Positions 24,271 through 33,573 of a stretch of 64,000 nucleotides of DNA are shown piece after piece. Numbering within the stretch: position 1 is the stretch's first letter; every line of letters starts with the position of its first letter. The stretch lies in assembly GCF_013106755.1 (NCBI RefSeq), contig NZ_WHPF01000014.1, positions 1 to 64,000 of the forward strand. The letters run 5' to 3'. The notes under the pieces are model-generated. The model did not search any database. It was not told the origin of the DNA and was given only the letters and a program-made list of their open reading frames with translations. Origin of the DNA: Limnovirga soli. Lineage in GTDB: Bacteria > Bacteroidota > Bacteroidia > Chitinophagales > Chitinophagaceae. Position numbers and translations under genes: made by a program.

Positions 24271-26883
24271 ATGGATAATGTAGAAAATGAAAGGCTATCT
24301 GTTTCGGCCAGTAATAAAAACTGGAAAAAATGGGGGCCTTATCTTTCTGACAGGCAATGGGGTACAGTTAGGGAGGATTATAGTCCGCACGGCAATACCT
24401 GGAATTATATCAATCACGATCTGGCACGCAGCTACGCCTATCGCTGGGGCGAAGAAGGCATTGGCGGCTTTTGCGACAGAGACCAGATTTTATGCCTGGC
24501 ACCTGCATTTTGGAATGGCAAAGATGCCATTTTGAAAGAGCGGCTTTTTGGGTTAACCAACGAGGAAGGCAATCACGGCGAAGATGTAAAAGAATTATAT
24601 TTTCATTTGGATTCTTCCCCCACACATTCGTATTGTAAATTTTTATATAAGTATCCGCAGCAGGCATTCCCTTACACCGATTTGGTACAGCAAAACAAGA
24701 AAGACCGTTTAAGCCCGGAGTATGAATTGTTGGATACCGGTATATTTAAAGACAACCGCTATTTTGATTGTTTTATTGAATATGCAAAAGCTGATATCAA
24801 CGATATTTTAATGCAGGTAACGGTGTACAATCGCGGCCCTGAAGCGGCTACCATTCATGTACTACCACATCTTTGGTTTCGTAATTTCTGGAAACACAAT
24901 CCCCGTTTTACCAGGCCGGAGATAACAGCGGTTTCAGCCAATTGTCTGCAAACCCGTTCTGCCCGCAACGGCCATTTTTTTCTGTATCATGATGGTGGGG
25001 AGCAGTTGTTTTGCGACAACGAAACCAATAACCAGCGCATGTACAACCGGCCCAACGACCTGCCTTTTGTAAAGGATGGCATTAATAACCATGTTATTCA
25101 TCAGGAAGCTACGGTTAACCCCGATAAAAAAGGCACCAAATCGGCCATTTGGTGGCAGCAAAAAATAAAACCCGGCGCAGCTGCCGTATTTAAAGTAAGG
25201 CTTAGTAAAGCAGAGCTGGATAATCCATGGGGTTCTTTTAATGCAGTTTTTACCAAACGCAAGGCCGAAGCAGATGCTTATTATAAGCAGCTAACACCAA
25301 AGCATCTTTCGCCAGCTCATCAATCGCTGCTGCGCAGCTCCGTAAGCGGATTATTGTGGACAAAGCAATTCTATTATTTAGATGTATTTAAATGGCTGTT
25401 TGGCGAACCGAATGAAACGCCACCCAACCGCCATTATCAGCGCAATTACGATTGGCAGCACCTTACCTGCCGTAATATTATTTCCATGCCCGATAAATGG
25501 GAATACCCCTGGTTTGCGGCCTGGGATCTTGCTTTTCATGCGTCTACTTTTGTACATATTGACCCCGATTTTGCCAAACAGCAATTGCTGGTGGTATTGC
25601 GGGAATATTATATGCATCCCAACGGACAAATACCCGCCTACGAATGGAATTTTAGCGATGTAAACCCACCTGTACATGCCTGGGGCGTATGGTATGTATA
25701 TGAGGCGGATAAGAAGAAGACGGGTGTTTCTGACTGGGATTTTCTGGAACGGGCTTTTCAGAAATTACTCATGAATTTTACCTGGTGGGTAAACCAAAAA
25801 GATACCAACGGCACAGATATTTTTGAAGGTGGATTTCTTGGTCTGGATAATATTGGGGTGTTCGACAGAAACCATATGCCACCCGGTATTAAAAAATTAC
25901 AACAGGCCGATGCTACCAGCTGGATGGCCATGTATGCCATTAATATGCTGCGCATGTCGCTGGAACTGGCAGAACATAATAAAGCTTACGAAGAATCAGC
26001 AGCCAAGTTTTTCAGGCACTTTTTAAATATCGGCTGGGCCATGCACCATATTGGTAAAAAAGATATTTCTCTGTGGGACGAAACTGATAAGTTTTATTAT
26101 GATGCCATCCAGTTTGAAAACGGTACCAGTCAGCGTTTACGCATCCGTTCCCTGGTAGGTATTATTCCATTATTGGCGGTGGAAATTATTCATGGTAATC
26201 AGTTTAAAAACCTGCGCAAGTTTAATACCCGTCTGGAAGTAATTCGCCTAACCCGACCCGATCTTACCCGCATTATCTCCGATATTGATAAAAAGAATCA
26301 GGACGGCAATTACCTGTTCGCCATCATGATAGATGACCGGCTGGAAAGCCTGTTAAAAAGGCTGTTGGATGAAGCAGAATTTTTATCTGACTATGGTATC
26401 CGCTCCCTCTCCAAAAGTCACAAAGAACATCCTTATACTTTTGGCTATATGGGCAGCCATTACAGCATACAATACGAGCCGGGCGAAAGCTCCAGTTCTA
26501 TGTTTGGCGGTAATTCCAACTGGCGGGGTCCTATCTGGATGCCCTTGAATTATCTCATTATCAACTCCATCAGAAAATACTATGTTTATTATGGAGACAA
26601 GTATACATTTGAGTTTCCGGCAGGTTCGGGTACCATGCTCAACCTCAAACAAATAGCCAATGCACTCACAAAAAGGTTATTAAAAATATTTGAGAAAAAT
26701 GAGACAGGTGCCTATCAATACCACGATGCCAAACACCCCCAATGGTCGGCAGAACATTTCAAAGACCATCATCTGTTCTACGAGTTTTTTCATGGCGATA
26801 CCGGCCAGGGTTTAGGCGCCTCCCACCAAACCGGTTGGACGGCCCTGATAGCCAATTTACTGTTGGAAATGGATGAAGATTAA
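24271..26883 (+). CDS. GH63/MGH1-like glucosidase (870 aa)
   Basis: No signal peptide: the N-terminus MDNVENERLSVSASNKNWKK is hydrophilic, so the enzyme is cytoplasmic. The N-terminal ~320 residues form a beta-sandwich (WGPYLSDRQWGTVREDYS, GGFCDRDQILCLAPAFWNG). The (alpha/alpha) barrel follows with MPDKWEYPWFAAWDLAFH, YEWNFSDVNPPVHAW and SNWRGPIWMPLNYL. These are typical GH63-clan motifs, with candidate catalytic acids in 'AWDLAF' and 'EWNFSD'. Related bacterial enzymes cleave alpha-glucosyl glycerate, kojibiose-like or trehalose-like sugars. The exact substrate cannot be decided. Confidence 0.88.
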   Translation: MDNVENERLSVSASNKNWKKWGPYLSDRQWGTVREDYSPHGNTWNYINHDLARSYAYRWGEEGIGGFCDRDQILCLAPAFWNGKDAILKERLFGLTNEEGNHGEDVKELYFHLDSSPTHSYCKFLYKYPQQAFPYTDLVQQNKKDRLSPEYELLDTGIFKDNRYFDCFIEYAKADINDILMQVTVYNRGPEAATIHVLPHLWFRNFWKHNPRFTRPEITAVSANCLQTRSARNGHFFLYHDGGEQLFCDNETNNQRMYNRPNDLPFVKDGINNHVIHQEATVNPDKKGTKSAIWWQQKIKPGAAAVFKVRLSKAELDNPWGSFNAVFTKRKAEADAYYKQLTPKHLSPAHQSLLRSSVSGLLWTKQFYYLDVFKWLFGEPNETPPNRHYQRNYDWQHLTCRNIISMPDKWEYPWFAAWDLAFHASTFVHIDPDFAKQQLLVVLREYYMHPNGQIPAYEWNFSDVNPPVHAWGVWYVYEADKKKTGVSDWDFLERAFQKLLMNFTWWVNQKDTNGTDIFEGGFLGLDNIGVFDRNHMPPGIKKLQQADATSWMAMYAINMLRMSLELAEHNKAYEESAAKFFRHFLNIGWAMHHIGKKDISLWDETDKFYYDAIQFENGTSQRLRIRSLVGIIPLLAVEIIHGNQFKNLRKFNTRLEVIRLTRPDLTRIISDIDKKNQDGNYLFAIMIDDRLESLLKRLLDEAEFLSDYGIRSLSKSHKEHPYTFGYMGSHYSIQYEPGESSSSMFGGNSNWRGPIWMPLNYLIINSIRKYYVYYGDKYTFEFPAGSGTMLNLKQIANALTKRLLKIFEKNETGAYQYHDAKHPQWSAEHFKDHHLFYEFFHGDTGQGLGASHQTGWTALIANLLLEMDED

Positions 26884-26927
26884 ACAGCCTGTTTTGTAGC
26901 CGGCTGAAATATCATGATGCAGCTATT

Positions 26928-26947
26928 CTTGCGTCGCACTCTTGTGC
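26928..26947 (+). repeat. Intergenic GCAC element, copy 10
   Basis: CTTGCGTCGCACTCTTGTGC with the left arm TAGCCGGCTGAAATATC at 26897. It begins 44 bp after the GH63 stop. Confidence 0.85.
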
Positions 26948-27088
26948 TGTTAGATGCTTTATGCAGCTGATTAATGCAATGATTTTTACCGCAAACGGGA
27001 ACTTTTATAAGACCTATTTACTATTTCACAGTTTTTTACCAGGAGAAACTGAAACAAGTTCAGCATGAAGGAGATATAAACTTCTTTT

Positions 27089-27180
27089 GCTAAAAGCTAT
27101 TAGCCATTGGTTGTTAGCTTTTAGCGAAACAGCCAATCATCTTTGGCTGGCAGCTAATAGCCGGCAGCTAACAGCTATCC
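27089..27180. repeat. AGCTATTAGCC palindromic repeat, copy 1
   Basis: A run of AGCTATTAGCC / GGCTAATAGCT-type palindromic units (AAAGCTATTAGCCATTGG, GGCAGCTAATAGCCGGCAGC). Related runs occur at 55030-55108 and 56219-56290. An incidental open frame through it is not a gene. Confidence 0.7.
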
Positions 27181-27240
27181 GCTTATTTCCCAACCGAGGG
27201 GTGGAAACATTTACCCATTTTGAATGGATTAAAATAAATA

Positions 27241-27263
27241 AAATGCTAAATAATTTAGTATTT
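27241..27263. promoter_or_regulatory. 23-bp palindrome, candidate operator of the dnaE-dinB operon
   Basis: The sequence from AAATGCTAAAT to ATTTAGTATTT is symmetrical around 27252, with 10 of 11 base pairs matching and one G:T mismatch. It lies 31 bp upstream of the dnaE-like start, where the promoter should be. Error-prone polymerase operons are usually repressed by a LexA- or S24-type regulator. No such regulator gene is in the window, so the assignment is inference. Confidence 0.5.
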
Positions 27264-27293
27264 GCTCCTATATTTACATCCTAAAAACAAGAT

Positions 27294-30245
27294 ATGTACC
27301 TCAACTGTAAAACATATTTCAGTTTCAGGTATGGCACATTTGCTACGGAAGAACTGGTAAAAGCAGCTACCCAAATAGGTGTTACGGCCATGGCGCTTAC
27401 CAATATTAATTCAACCTGCGATATCTGGGACTTTGTACAATTTTGCCGGCAGCAGGGCATTAAGCCTATTACTGGCGCTGAAATAAGAAATGATGGTCAA
27501 CTGCTCTATATACTGATTGCTGCCGGCAATAAGGGCTTGTATTGGATAAATGAATTACTAAGTACCCATCTGCAAAATGGCAAACCCTTCCCTGAACAAG
27601 CAAAGGAGCAGCCTTTTTTTACTGACCCGAAAGACGGGTATGTGATTTATCCATTGGGTACCAAAGCACCGGAACAGTTATTTGTCAATGAAAGGATTGG
27701 TGTGCTGCCATCAGAAGTAAATAAATTATACAGCATTGACCTAAAATTAACTGCCGATAAATGGATTATTCGGCAGCCGGTTAGTTTTCAAAATAAAACC
27801 TATTATAATGTACACCGGCTGCTGAGGGCCATTGATAAAAATGTGCTGCTGTCTAAATTATCCACAGCTGATTATTGCAGTGCGGATGAATATTTTATGC
27901 CACCGGATAAATTACTGGATGCATTTAGACAATACCCTTTTATTGTTACCAATACCTACAAGCTGATGGATAATTGTAGTATTGAAATGGATTTTAAAAC
28001 CGATAAAAACAAAAAAATATTTAGCAGTACCAAAGAAGACGACCGGATTTTATTAAAAAAATTAACGGCAGATGGTTTTGCCTTTAGGTATGGGAAAAAC
28101 AAATTGGCAGCCGAAAGAGTGGCGAAGGAATTAAAGATTATTGATGAGTTGGGTTTTAATGCTTATTTCCTTATTACCTGGGATATTATCCGTTATGCGC
28201 AGTCAAGGGGCTTTTATCATGTTGGCCGTGGAAGCGGTGCCAATTCTATTGTGGCCTATTGTTTACAAATAACAGATGTAGACCCTATAGAACTGGATTT
28301 GTATTTTGAGCGTTTCCTGAATCCACATCGTACATCGCCGCCAGACTTTGATATTGATTTTAGCTGGCTGGACAGGGATGAGGTGATTGATTATGTATTT
28401 AAACGTTATGGAAAAAAGCAAGTGGCTTTATTGGGCATGTATTCCACTTTTCAATACCGGGCGGTAGTGCGGGAACTGGGAAAGGTTTTTGGCTTGCCAA
28501 AGGAAGAAATAGATCAACTGGCTGCAGGTGGTAATGCGGATGATAAAATACAGCAGCAAATTTTACGGTATGGCAGGTTAATTGAAAACTTTCCCAATCA
28601 TTTATCCATACATCCTGGCGGTATGCTGATTGCGGAAGAAAGCATATACGAGTATGCCACCGTATTTATGCCGCCCAAGGGTTTTCCCACGGTGCAGATG
28701 GATATGTTTGTGGCAGAGAATATCGGGCTGTATAAACTGGATATTTTAAGTCAGCGTGGGTTGGGTCATATAAAAGAAAGTCTGCGCCTTATTAAGGAGA
28801 ATCAGGGGGTAGATATTAATATACACGATTTTAAAAAATTTAAAACAGATAAGCGGGTAAATGATCAGATTAAACGGGTACAAACCATTGGCTGTTTTTA
28901 TATTGAATCGCCTGCCATGCGGCAATTACTAAAAAAACTGGAATGTGATGATTATATAACACTGGTGGCTGCCAGTTCTATTATTCGCCCCGGTGTGGCC
29001 AGCAGCGGGATGATGAAAGCCTATATTGAGCGGTACCATGATCCGGAAAATATTGATTATATCCACCCCGTAATGAAAGAGTTATTACAGGAAACCTTTG
29101 GCGTAATGGTATTTCAGGAAGATGTGATTAAAGTGGCACACCATTTTGCCGGACTTGATATGGGCGAGGCAGATATTTTACGCCGTGCCATGAGTGGTAA
29201 ATACCGGGGCAATCAGGAAATGATGCGCATTAAAGAAAAATGGTTTTTGAATTGCAGGGAAAGAAACTATCCTGAAAATATTACTGCTGAAGTGTGGCGG
29301 CAGATTGAAAGTTTTGGCGGATATAGCTTTTCCAAAGCACACTCTGCTTCCTTTGCGGTTGAAAGCTATCAGAGTTTATATTTAAAAACCTACTATCCAA
29401 AAGAATTTATGGTAGCAGTGATTAATAATTTTGGCGGGTTTTACAGCAGGGAACTATACTTTTTAGAACTTAGAAAAACAGGGGCCACCATTCATGCACC
29501 CTGTGTAAATAAAAGTGAGTACTATACCCATATTACCGGCAATGATGTGTATACCGGTTTTATACATATCAAATCATTTCAGGAAGAAGTGGTACAACAG
29601 CTATTGGAGGAACGTAATAAAAATGGACTCTTTCTTCACTTACAGGATTTTATTGAAAGAACCAATATTACCAAAGAACAACTAAATATGCTGGTGAGCA
29701 TTGGCGCTTTCAGGTTCACGGGTAAAAAGAAAAAACAATTGTTATGGGAAGCAAATTTTTTACAGAAGAAAAATATGACCCATGTTCCGGCTGCCAGCTC
29801 TTTGTTTGCAGATGCACCTTTTAAATTTCAACTGCCTGCATTTGTGGATGATCCATTGGATGATTTGTATGATGAACTGGAATCATTGGATTTTACTTTA
29901 GGCAATCCTTTTGATTTGGTAAATGACGACCCCCATAAATATCATCTGGCTAAAGACCTGCCCGCTAACCTGAATAAGATAGTTACTACCCTTATTTATT
30001 TTATAGATTATAAAGTAGTTACCACCATTAGACAGGAAAGAATGAGTTTTGGTACTTTTCTGGATGTTAATTTAGACTGGGTAGACACGGTGCATTTTCC
30101 TGAATCTTTAAAGAACTATCCCATTAAAGGAAGAGGTTTTTATAAAGTAACCGGAAAAGTTGTTTCCGATTTTGGAGTGTATAATATTGAAGTGCACAAA
30201 TTGTATAAGATAGGTTACAAGGAAAGAAAATATGCCAACTTATAA
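27294..30245 (+). CDS. DnaE-type DNA polymerase III alpha subunit, short error-prone type (983 aa)
   Basis: A C-family polymerase. An N-terminal PHP domain (1-210) keeps the fold (LVKAATQIGVTAMALTNI, FCRQQGIKPITGAEI), but the metal-binding HxH and DH motifs read 'NCKTYFS' and 'TNINST', so it looks catalytically dead. The palm is intact: GRGSGANSIVAYCL, then PDFDIDFSWLDRDEVIDYV with the paired Asp, and GLYKLDILSQRGLG. Finger and helix-hairpin-helix parts follow (ADILRRAMSGKYRG, FSKAHSASFAVESY). At 983 aa it lacks much of the C-terminal OB and clamp/tau-binding part of replicative DnaE (about 1160 aa or more). It is the first gene of an operon with a Y-family polymerase, as in DnaE2/ImuC-type translesion modules. 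Confidence 0.88.
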   Translation: MYLNCKTYFSFRYGTFATEELVKAATQIGVTAMALTNINSTCDIWDFVQFCRQQGIKPITGAEIRNDGQLLYILIAAGNKGLYWINELLSTHLQNGKPFPEQAKEQPFFTDPKDGYVIYPLGTKAPEQLFVNERIGVLPSEVNKLYSIDLKLTADKWIIRQPVSFQNKTYYNVHRLLRAIDKNVLLSKLSTADYCSADEYFMPPDKLLDAFRQYPFIVTNTYKLMDNCSIEMDFKTDKNKKIFSSTKEDDRILLKKLTADGFAFRYGKNKLAAERVAKELKIIDELGFNAYFLITWDIIRYAQSRGFYHVGRGSGANSIVAYCLQITDVDPIELDLYFERFLNPHRTSPPDFDIDFSWLDRDEVIDYVFKRYGKKQVALLGMYSTFQYRAVVRELGKVFGLPKEEIDQLAAGGNADDKIQQQILRYGRLIENFPNHLSIHPGGMLIAEESIYEYATVFMPPKGFPTVQMDMFVAENIGLYKLDILSQRGLGHIKESLRLIKENQGVDINIHDFKKFKTDKRVNDQIKRVQTIGCFYIESPAMRQLLKKLECDDYITLVAASSIIRPGVASSGMMKAYIERYHDPENIDYIHPVMKELLQETFGVMVFQEDVIKVAHHFAGLDMGEADILRRAMSGKYRGNQEMMRIKEKWFLNCRERNYPENITAEVWRQIESFGGYSFSKAHSASFAVESYQSLYLKTYYPKEFMVAVINNFGGFYSRELYFLELRKTGATIHAPCVNKSEYYTHITGNDVYTGFIHIKSFQEEVVQQLLEERNKNGLFLHLQDFIERTNITKEQLNMLVSIGAFRFTGKKKKQLLWEANFLQKKNMTHVPAASSLFADAPFKFQLPAFVDDPLDDLYDELESLDFTLGNPFDLVNDDPHKYHLAKDLPANLNKIVTTLIYFIDYKVVTTIRQERMSFGTFLDVNLDWVDTVHFPESLKNYPIKGRGFYKVTGKVVSDFGVYNIEVHKLYKIGYKERKYANL

Positions 30246-30248
30246 GCC

Positions 30249-31409
30249 GTGCTATACCACCAGGAAAGACATATTACCCATCTTGATCTTGATACCTTTT
30301 TTGTATCAGTTGAATGTTTGCGCAATCCTGCACTATTGGGCAAGCCGGTATTAATTGGGGGTAGCGGAGACCGTGGTGTGGTGGCTTCCTGTAGTTATGA
30401 AGCCAGAAAATTTGGTATACATAGTGCTATGCCCATGAAGATTGCAAGGCGACTATGTTCTCATGCCATTATTGTTCGTGGCGATATGGAAGCCTACAGC
30501 AAATACTCCCGGCTGGTGACTAATATTATTCAGGATACAGTGCCCTTATTTGAAAAATCCTCCATTGATGAGTTTTATGTGGATTTAACCGGAATGGATA
30601 AATTTTTTGGCTGCCAGTTATTTAGCGGCGAACTAAAAAAAAAGATATACAAAGAAAGTGGCTTACCCATTTCTTTTGGGCTGGCCAGCAATAAACTCAT
30701 CAGCAAAGTAGCTACCAATGAAGTAAAACCCAATGGGCAAATTGAAATACCATTTGGTAACGAGAAAATTTATCTGGCACCTTTGAGTATTGCCAAATTA
30801 CCCGGCGTGGGCAAACAAACTGCTTTGCTGCTTTTTAAAATGGGTGTAGAAACGGTAAAAGTACTCAGCGAGATACCTATTGAAATGATGCAAAACCTAT
30901 TAGGTAAAAGCGGTACCGACCTGTGGCGTAAAGCAAATGGCATTGATGAAACACCCGTAGTACCCTTTCATGAACAAAAATCTATTTCAACGGAAAACAC
31001 TTTTCAGCAAGATACTATTGACATCCATTTTCTTAATAGCGAGTTGGTAAGAATGACAGAGAAAATTGCCTTTGAACTAAGACAGCAAAATAAGCTAACG
31101 GGCTGTATTACCGTAAAACTCAGGTACTCCAATTTTGAAACATTTACACGGCAATTAACCATACCCTATACAAATGCCGATCATATTATTTTAAAAACAG
31201 CAAAAGAGTTATTTGCCAAGCTGTATGAAAGGCGTATGTTGATACGCTTAATTGGTATCAGGTTTACCAATCTTATTCCGGGTAATTATCAAATTAGTTT
31301 ATTTGATGATACACAGGAAAGCATCAATCTTTACCAGGCCATTGATAGCGTTAAAAAAAGATTTGGTGAAGATTTGCTGATAAGGGCTACGGGAGCAAGA
31401 AAAGTGTAA
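30249..31409 (+). CDS. dinB: Y-family DNA polymerase IV (DinB) (386 aa)
   Basis: The catalytic core is intact: THLDLDTFFVSVE at the N-terminus (first metal Asp), YEARKFGIHSAMP, and SSIDEFYVDLTG with the Asp-Glu pair near residue 106. Helix-hairpin-helix (LAKLPGVGKQTALLLFKMG-like, near 178-197) and little-finger domains follow. The C-terminal tail contains YQISLFDD, which resembles a beta-clamp-binding motif (Q-x-S-L-F). The start is GTG at 30249; no in-frame ATG exists upstream of the conserved HLDLD. It begins 3 bp after the stop of the DnaE-like gene, so translation is probably coupled. The pair forms a damage-inducible translesion module by inference. Confidence 0.92.
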   Translation: MLYHQERHITHLDLDTFFVSVECLRNPALLGKPVLIGGSGDRGVVASCSYEARKFGIHSAMPMKIARRLCSHAIIVRGDMEAYSKYSRLVTNIIQDTVPLFEKSSIDEFYVDLTGMDKFFGCQLFSGELKKKIYKESGLPISFGLASNKLISKVATNEVKPNGQIEIPFGNEKIYLAPLSIAKLPGVGKQTALLLFKMGVETVKVLSEIPIEMMQNLLGKSGTDLWRKANGIDETPVVPFHEQKSISTENTFQQDTIDIHFLNSELVRMTEKIAFELRQQNKLTGCITVKLRYSNFETFTRQLTIPYTNADHIILKTAKELFAKLYERRMLIRLIGIRFTNLIPGNYQISLFDDTQESINLYQAIDSVKKRFGEDLLIRATGARKV

Positions 31410-31419
31410 ACGGAGCCAT

Positions 31420-32229
31420 TTATTCTACTAATTCCAGAGGTGCTAAATCAGCATAGTCAAAAGGTTCTTCAGGTTTTAAAGCAGTAATAAAATCCTTTGC
31501 TATCGGGTAGGCTGTCATTTCATTGGCCGGATATTGTGTAGCAGCTATTTCGCTTATTCTTTTTTCATCCAGCTTACCAAACATCCATTCATAAGCCAGT
31601 GCTTCATTTAGTATTGCCGGCATCCTTTTTTTGGTATTATGCACCTGTTCCATCAGTGCATTGGCTTTAGTAGTAACAATCGCAAAACTCTCTACATATT
31701 CCCCGGTATTTTTATCTGTCCAGCCAGTCCAAATACCTGCCATATAAAAATATGGCTTGTCCTTTACCGTAATATAGTAAGGATATTTAATAGCCGTTTT
31801 TACCGGTAGCCCGGTTCTTTTATTGGCAGGGAAAATATGCCGCCATTCATAAAACCCGGAGGATAATACCAAACAGCGTTTTTCCAATGCTGATTTTTTG
31901 TAGGTAACCTTATCAAACAATTCCTCACCAATGGCATTTAAGGTTATGATAGGTACATCGTATTTACCTGTTTTAGGGTTAGTGCCACCAAACCTGAAAT
32001 GATGCAAATCCTCCCTGTTATGCATATAATGCGGTATAAATCCCCATTCCATGGGAACAATATCAAAATCTTCCACACCGGCAATGGGTTTTAAAACAAG
32101 GTTCAATCCATAATCAAAACCAATATTCAAATCATGCGCATGAAAATCATATTTGGCCAAGGCCTTTTCCAATTGCTTCAGCCTAATAAATTCTGCATGG
32201 GTAACTTTTTGTCCGTTGTAATAACACAT
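31420..32229 (-). CDS. SOS-response-associated peptidase (SRAP; YedK/HMCES family) (269 aa)
   Basis: The hallmark catalytic Cys follows the initiator Met (MCYYNGQKV), and removal of Met exposes it for thiazolidine cross-linking to abasic sites. Other signatures are NTKKRMPAIL (the H-x-R-M-P type motif appears as VHNTKKRMP), GFYEWRH with the conserved Glu, and 'FGGTNPKTGKY'. The protein protects abasic sites in single-stranded DNA. It converges on the polymerase pair with only 10 bp between stops. This fits a shared DNA-damage function. Confidence 0.92.
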   Translation of the reverse strand: MCYYNGQKVTHAEFIRLKQLEKALAKYDFHAHDLNIGFDYGLNLVLKPIAGVEDFDIVPMEWGFIPHYMHNREDLHHFRFGGTNPKTGKYDVPIITLNAIGEELFDKVTYKKSALEKRCLVLSSGFYEWRHIFPANKRTGLPVKTAIKYPYYITVKDKPYFYMAGIWTGWTDKNTGEYVESFAIVTTKANALMEQVHNTKKRMPAILNEALAYEWMFGKLDEKRISEIAATQYPANEMTAYPIAKDFITALKPEEPFDYADLAPLELVE

Positions 32230-32232
32230 AAA

Positions 32233-32508
32233 TTATAATTGATTGGCTTTAATATATTGGGCAATTAATATTCCAATTGCTTCCGCTTCCTGTTGCCGGC
32301 CTTCTGGTATCGAAGTCCACCAATGGTTGGCATTATCTGTAAGCGCTCTGGTAACCACCAACGGACTTCTTTTATCAGAAAACACCACCCGGTAAATGGT
32401 TTGATTCGCCACCAAATGGCGTTGCACCCTGATCTTGCCTGCTTTAAAATCCAATTCAAAAATAGCTGCCCCATTTTCCATGGCATGAAAGTAATAAGCG
32501 CAACTCAT
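32233..32508 (-). CDS. Small protein encoded upstream of the SRAP gene (91 aa)
   Basis: A compact alpha/beta-looking protein (GAAIFELDFKAGKIRVQRHL, IYRVVFSDKRSPLVVTRA) with WW near residue 64 and a C-terminal helix. No family name comes to mind. Its stop lies 3 bp before the SRAP start, so the two genes form an operon. The context suggests an accessory role in DNA damage tolerance. An overlapping frame on the same strand is a shadow. Confidence 0.75.
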   Translation of the reverse strand: MSCAYYFHAMENGAAIFELDFKAGKIRVQRHLVANQTIYRVVFSDKRSPLVVTRALTDNANHWWTSIPEGRQQEAEAIGILIAQYIKANQL

Positions 32509-33573
32509 TTAAATGCAATACTCAAAAAAATCATTTATTTTTTTGTTTGACGCTGAAACAAACAATAAAATATTCAACCATTCTAAAATTTGACTAACAA
32601 TAACAAATAGAATAAGCTTAGTTTAAAACATGTCTCCATTATAGTTTCATAGAAAATATATCGCTTGCAAATCAAATAAGAACACATAAAAAATACTCTT
32701 TATGTATTACTAAAAAAAGCTAGAATTAAGTAACAATGCTATATGCAACGTAATTGCTTTGTAGTAAAATATTCTGTGAAAAGATTAATGTGGTTATAAA
32801 AAAACTATTTGACAAATCTATTTTATGATTGGAGCATTAATTTGAAGAATACATTTTTTTAACTTAAATATTGATTATGAATATCTTATTACTTCAAAGA
32901 ATACTTTCATGCATTGCCGCACTTTTAATTCTAAAAATTTATTTAAAATTTTAAGCAAAAAAAGTTTTCTATTTGAAATATTTTTTCTTACTTCATAATT
33001 CCTTTAGAATACTGAATGCTAATATAAATCCTACTTTAAGAAATTTTTTAACAACCAGACCTTAATGCCATATGCGAATACCAATTTGCACATAATGCAC
33101 CATCAATTTGTAAAGCAAATTCATTTTTAAATAAGGCTTATACTTGAAATTGCAGCTTAGCCCATGTGCCTTATTTTATGTTTTACATTTTGCTATACGT
33201 GTTGATAAACATTGTCGTTTATTATAAATAATAAACGCATGCAGTTAATGTATTTCCTGTTTTAGAGGTGATGCTATTACTGTATTAAATCTTTTTTGCT
33301 ATGCATGTATTGCTATAATCTCAAATTTAGAGATTGTGAGTCAGTTTAAGAAAATGCTACTTAAACTGAGGAGGAAATTTCATGTGTGAACAAACCCAGA
33401 AATCATATCAGCAATATTTAAGCTGGCATACATAAGTAATCGAAAAAAAACTATTTATAAATTCTGATTATTGAGCCACTTAATAAAATTTGAATGATAA
33501 TTAGCAATTTTATTTTTCAATATTTCAAATTTTTTTAATGCAATTATTATAGATAAAGCATAATCATAAAGAA
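32509..33573. other. AT-rich gene-free stretch (1.07 kb) at left border of the Rhs-like island
   Basis: No long frame on either strand and no RNA gene recognised. It holds two adjacent hairpins: AATCTC-7 nt-GAGATT near 33318-33336 and TCAGTTTAAG (33341-33350) / CTTAAACTGA (33360-33369). A GAGGAGG Shine-Dalgarno-like stretch follows at 33368-33374, before a 17-codon frame at 33382-33435. Base composition is clearly more AT-rich than in the flanking operon. Confidence 0.5.

Noticed and set aside
7182-26883. Polysaccharide utilisation locus
   Set aside because: Several glycoside hydrolases and esterases are present, but there is no SusC/SusD pair, no dedicated regulator and the genes are on both strands with own terminators.
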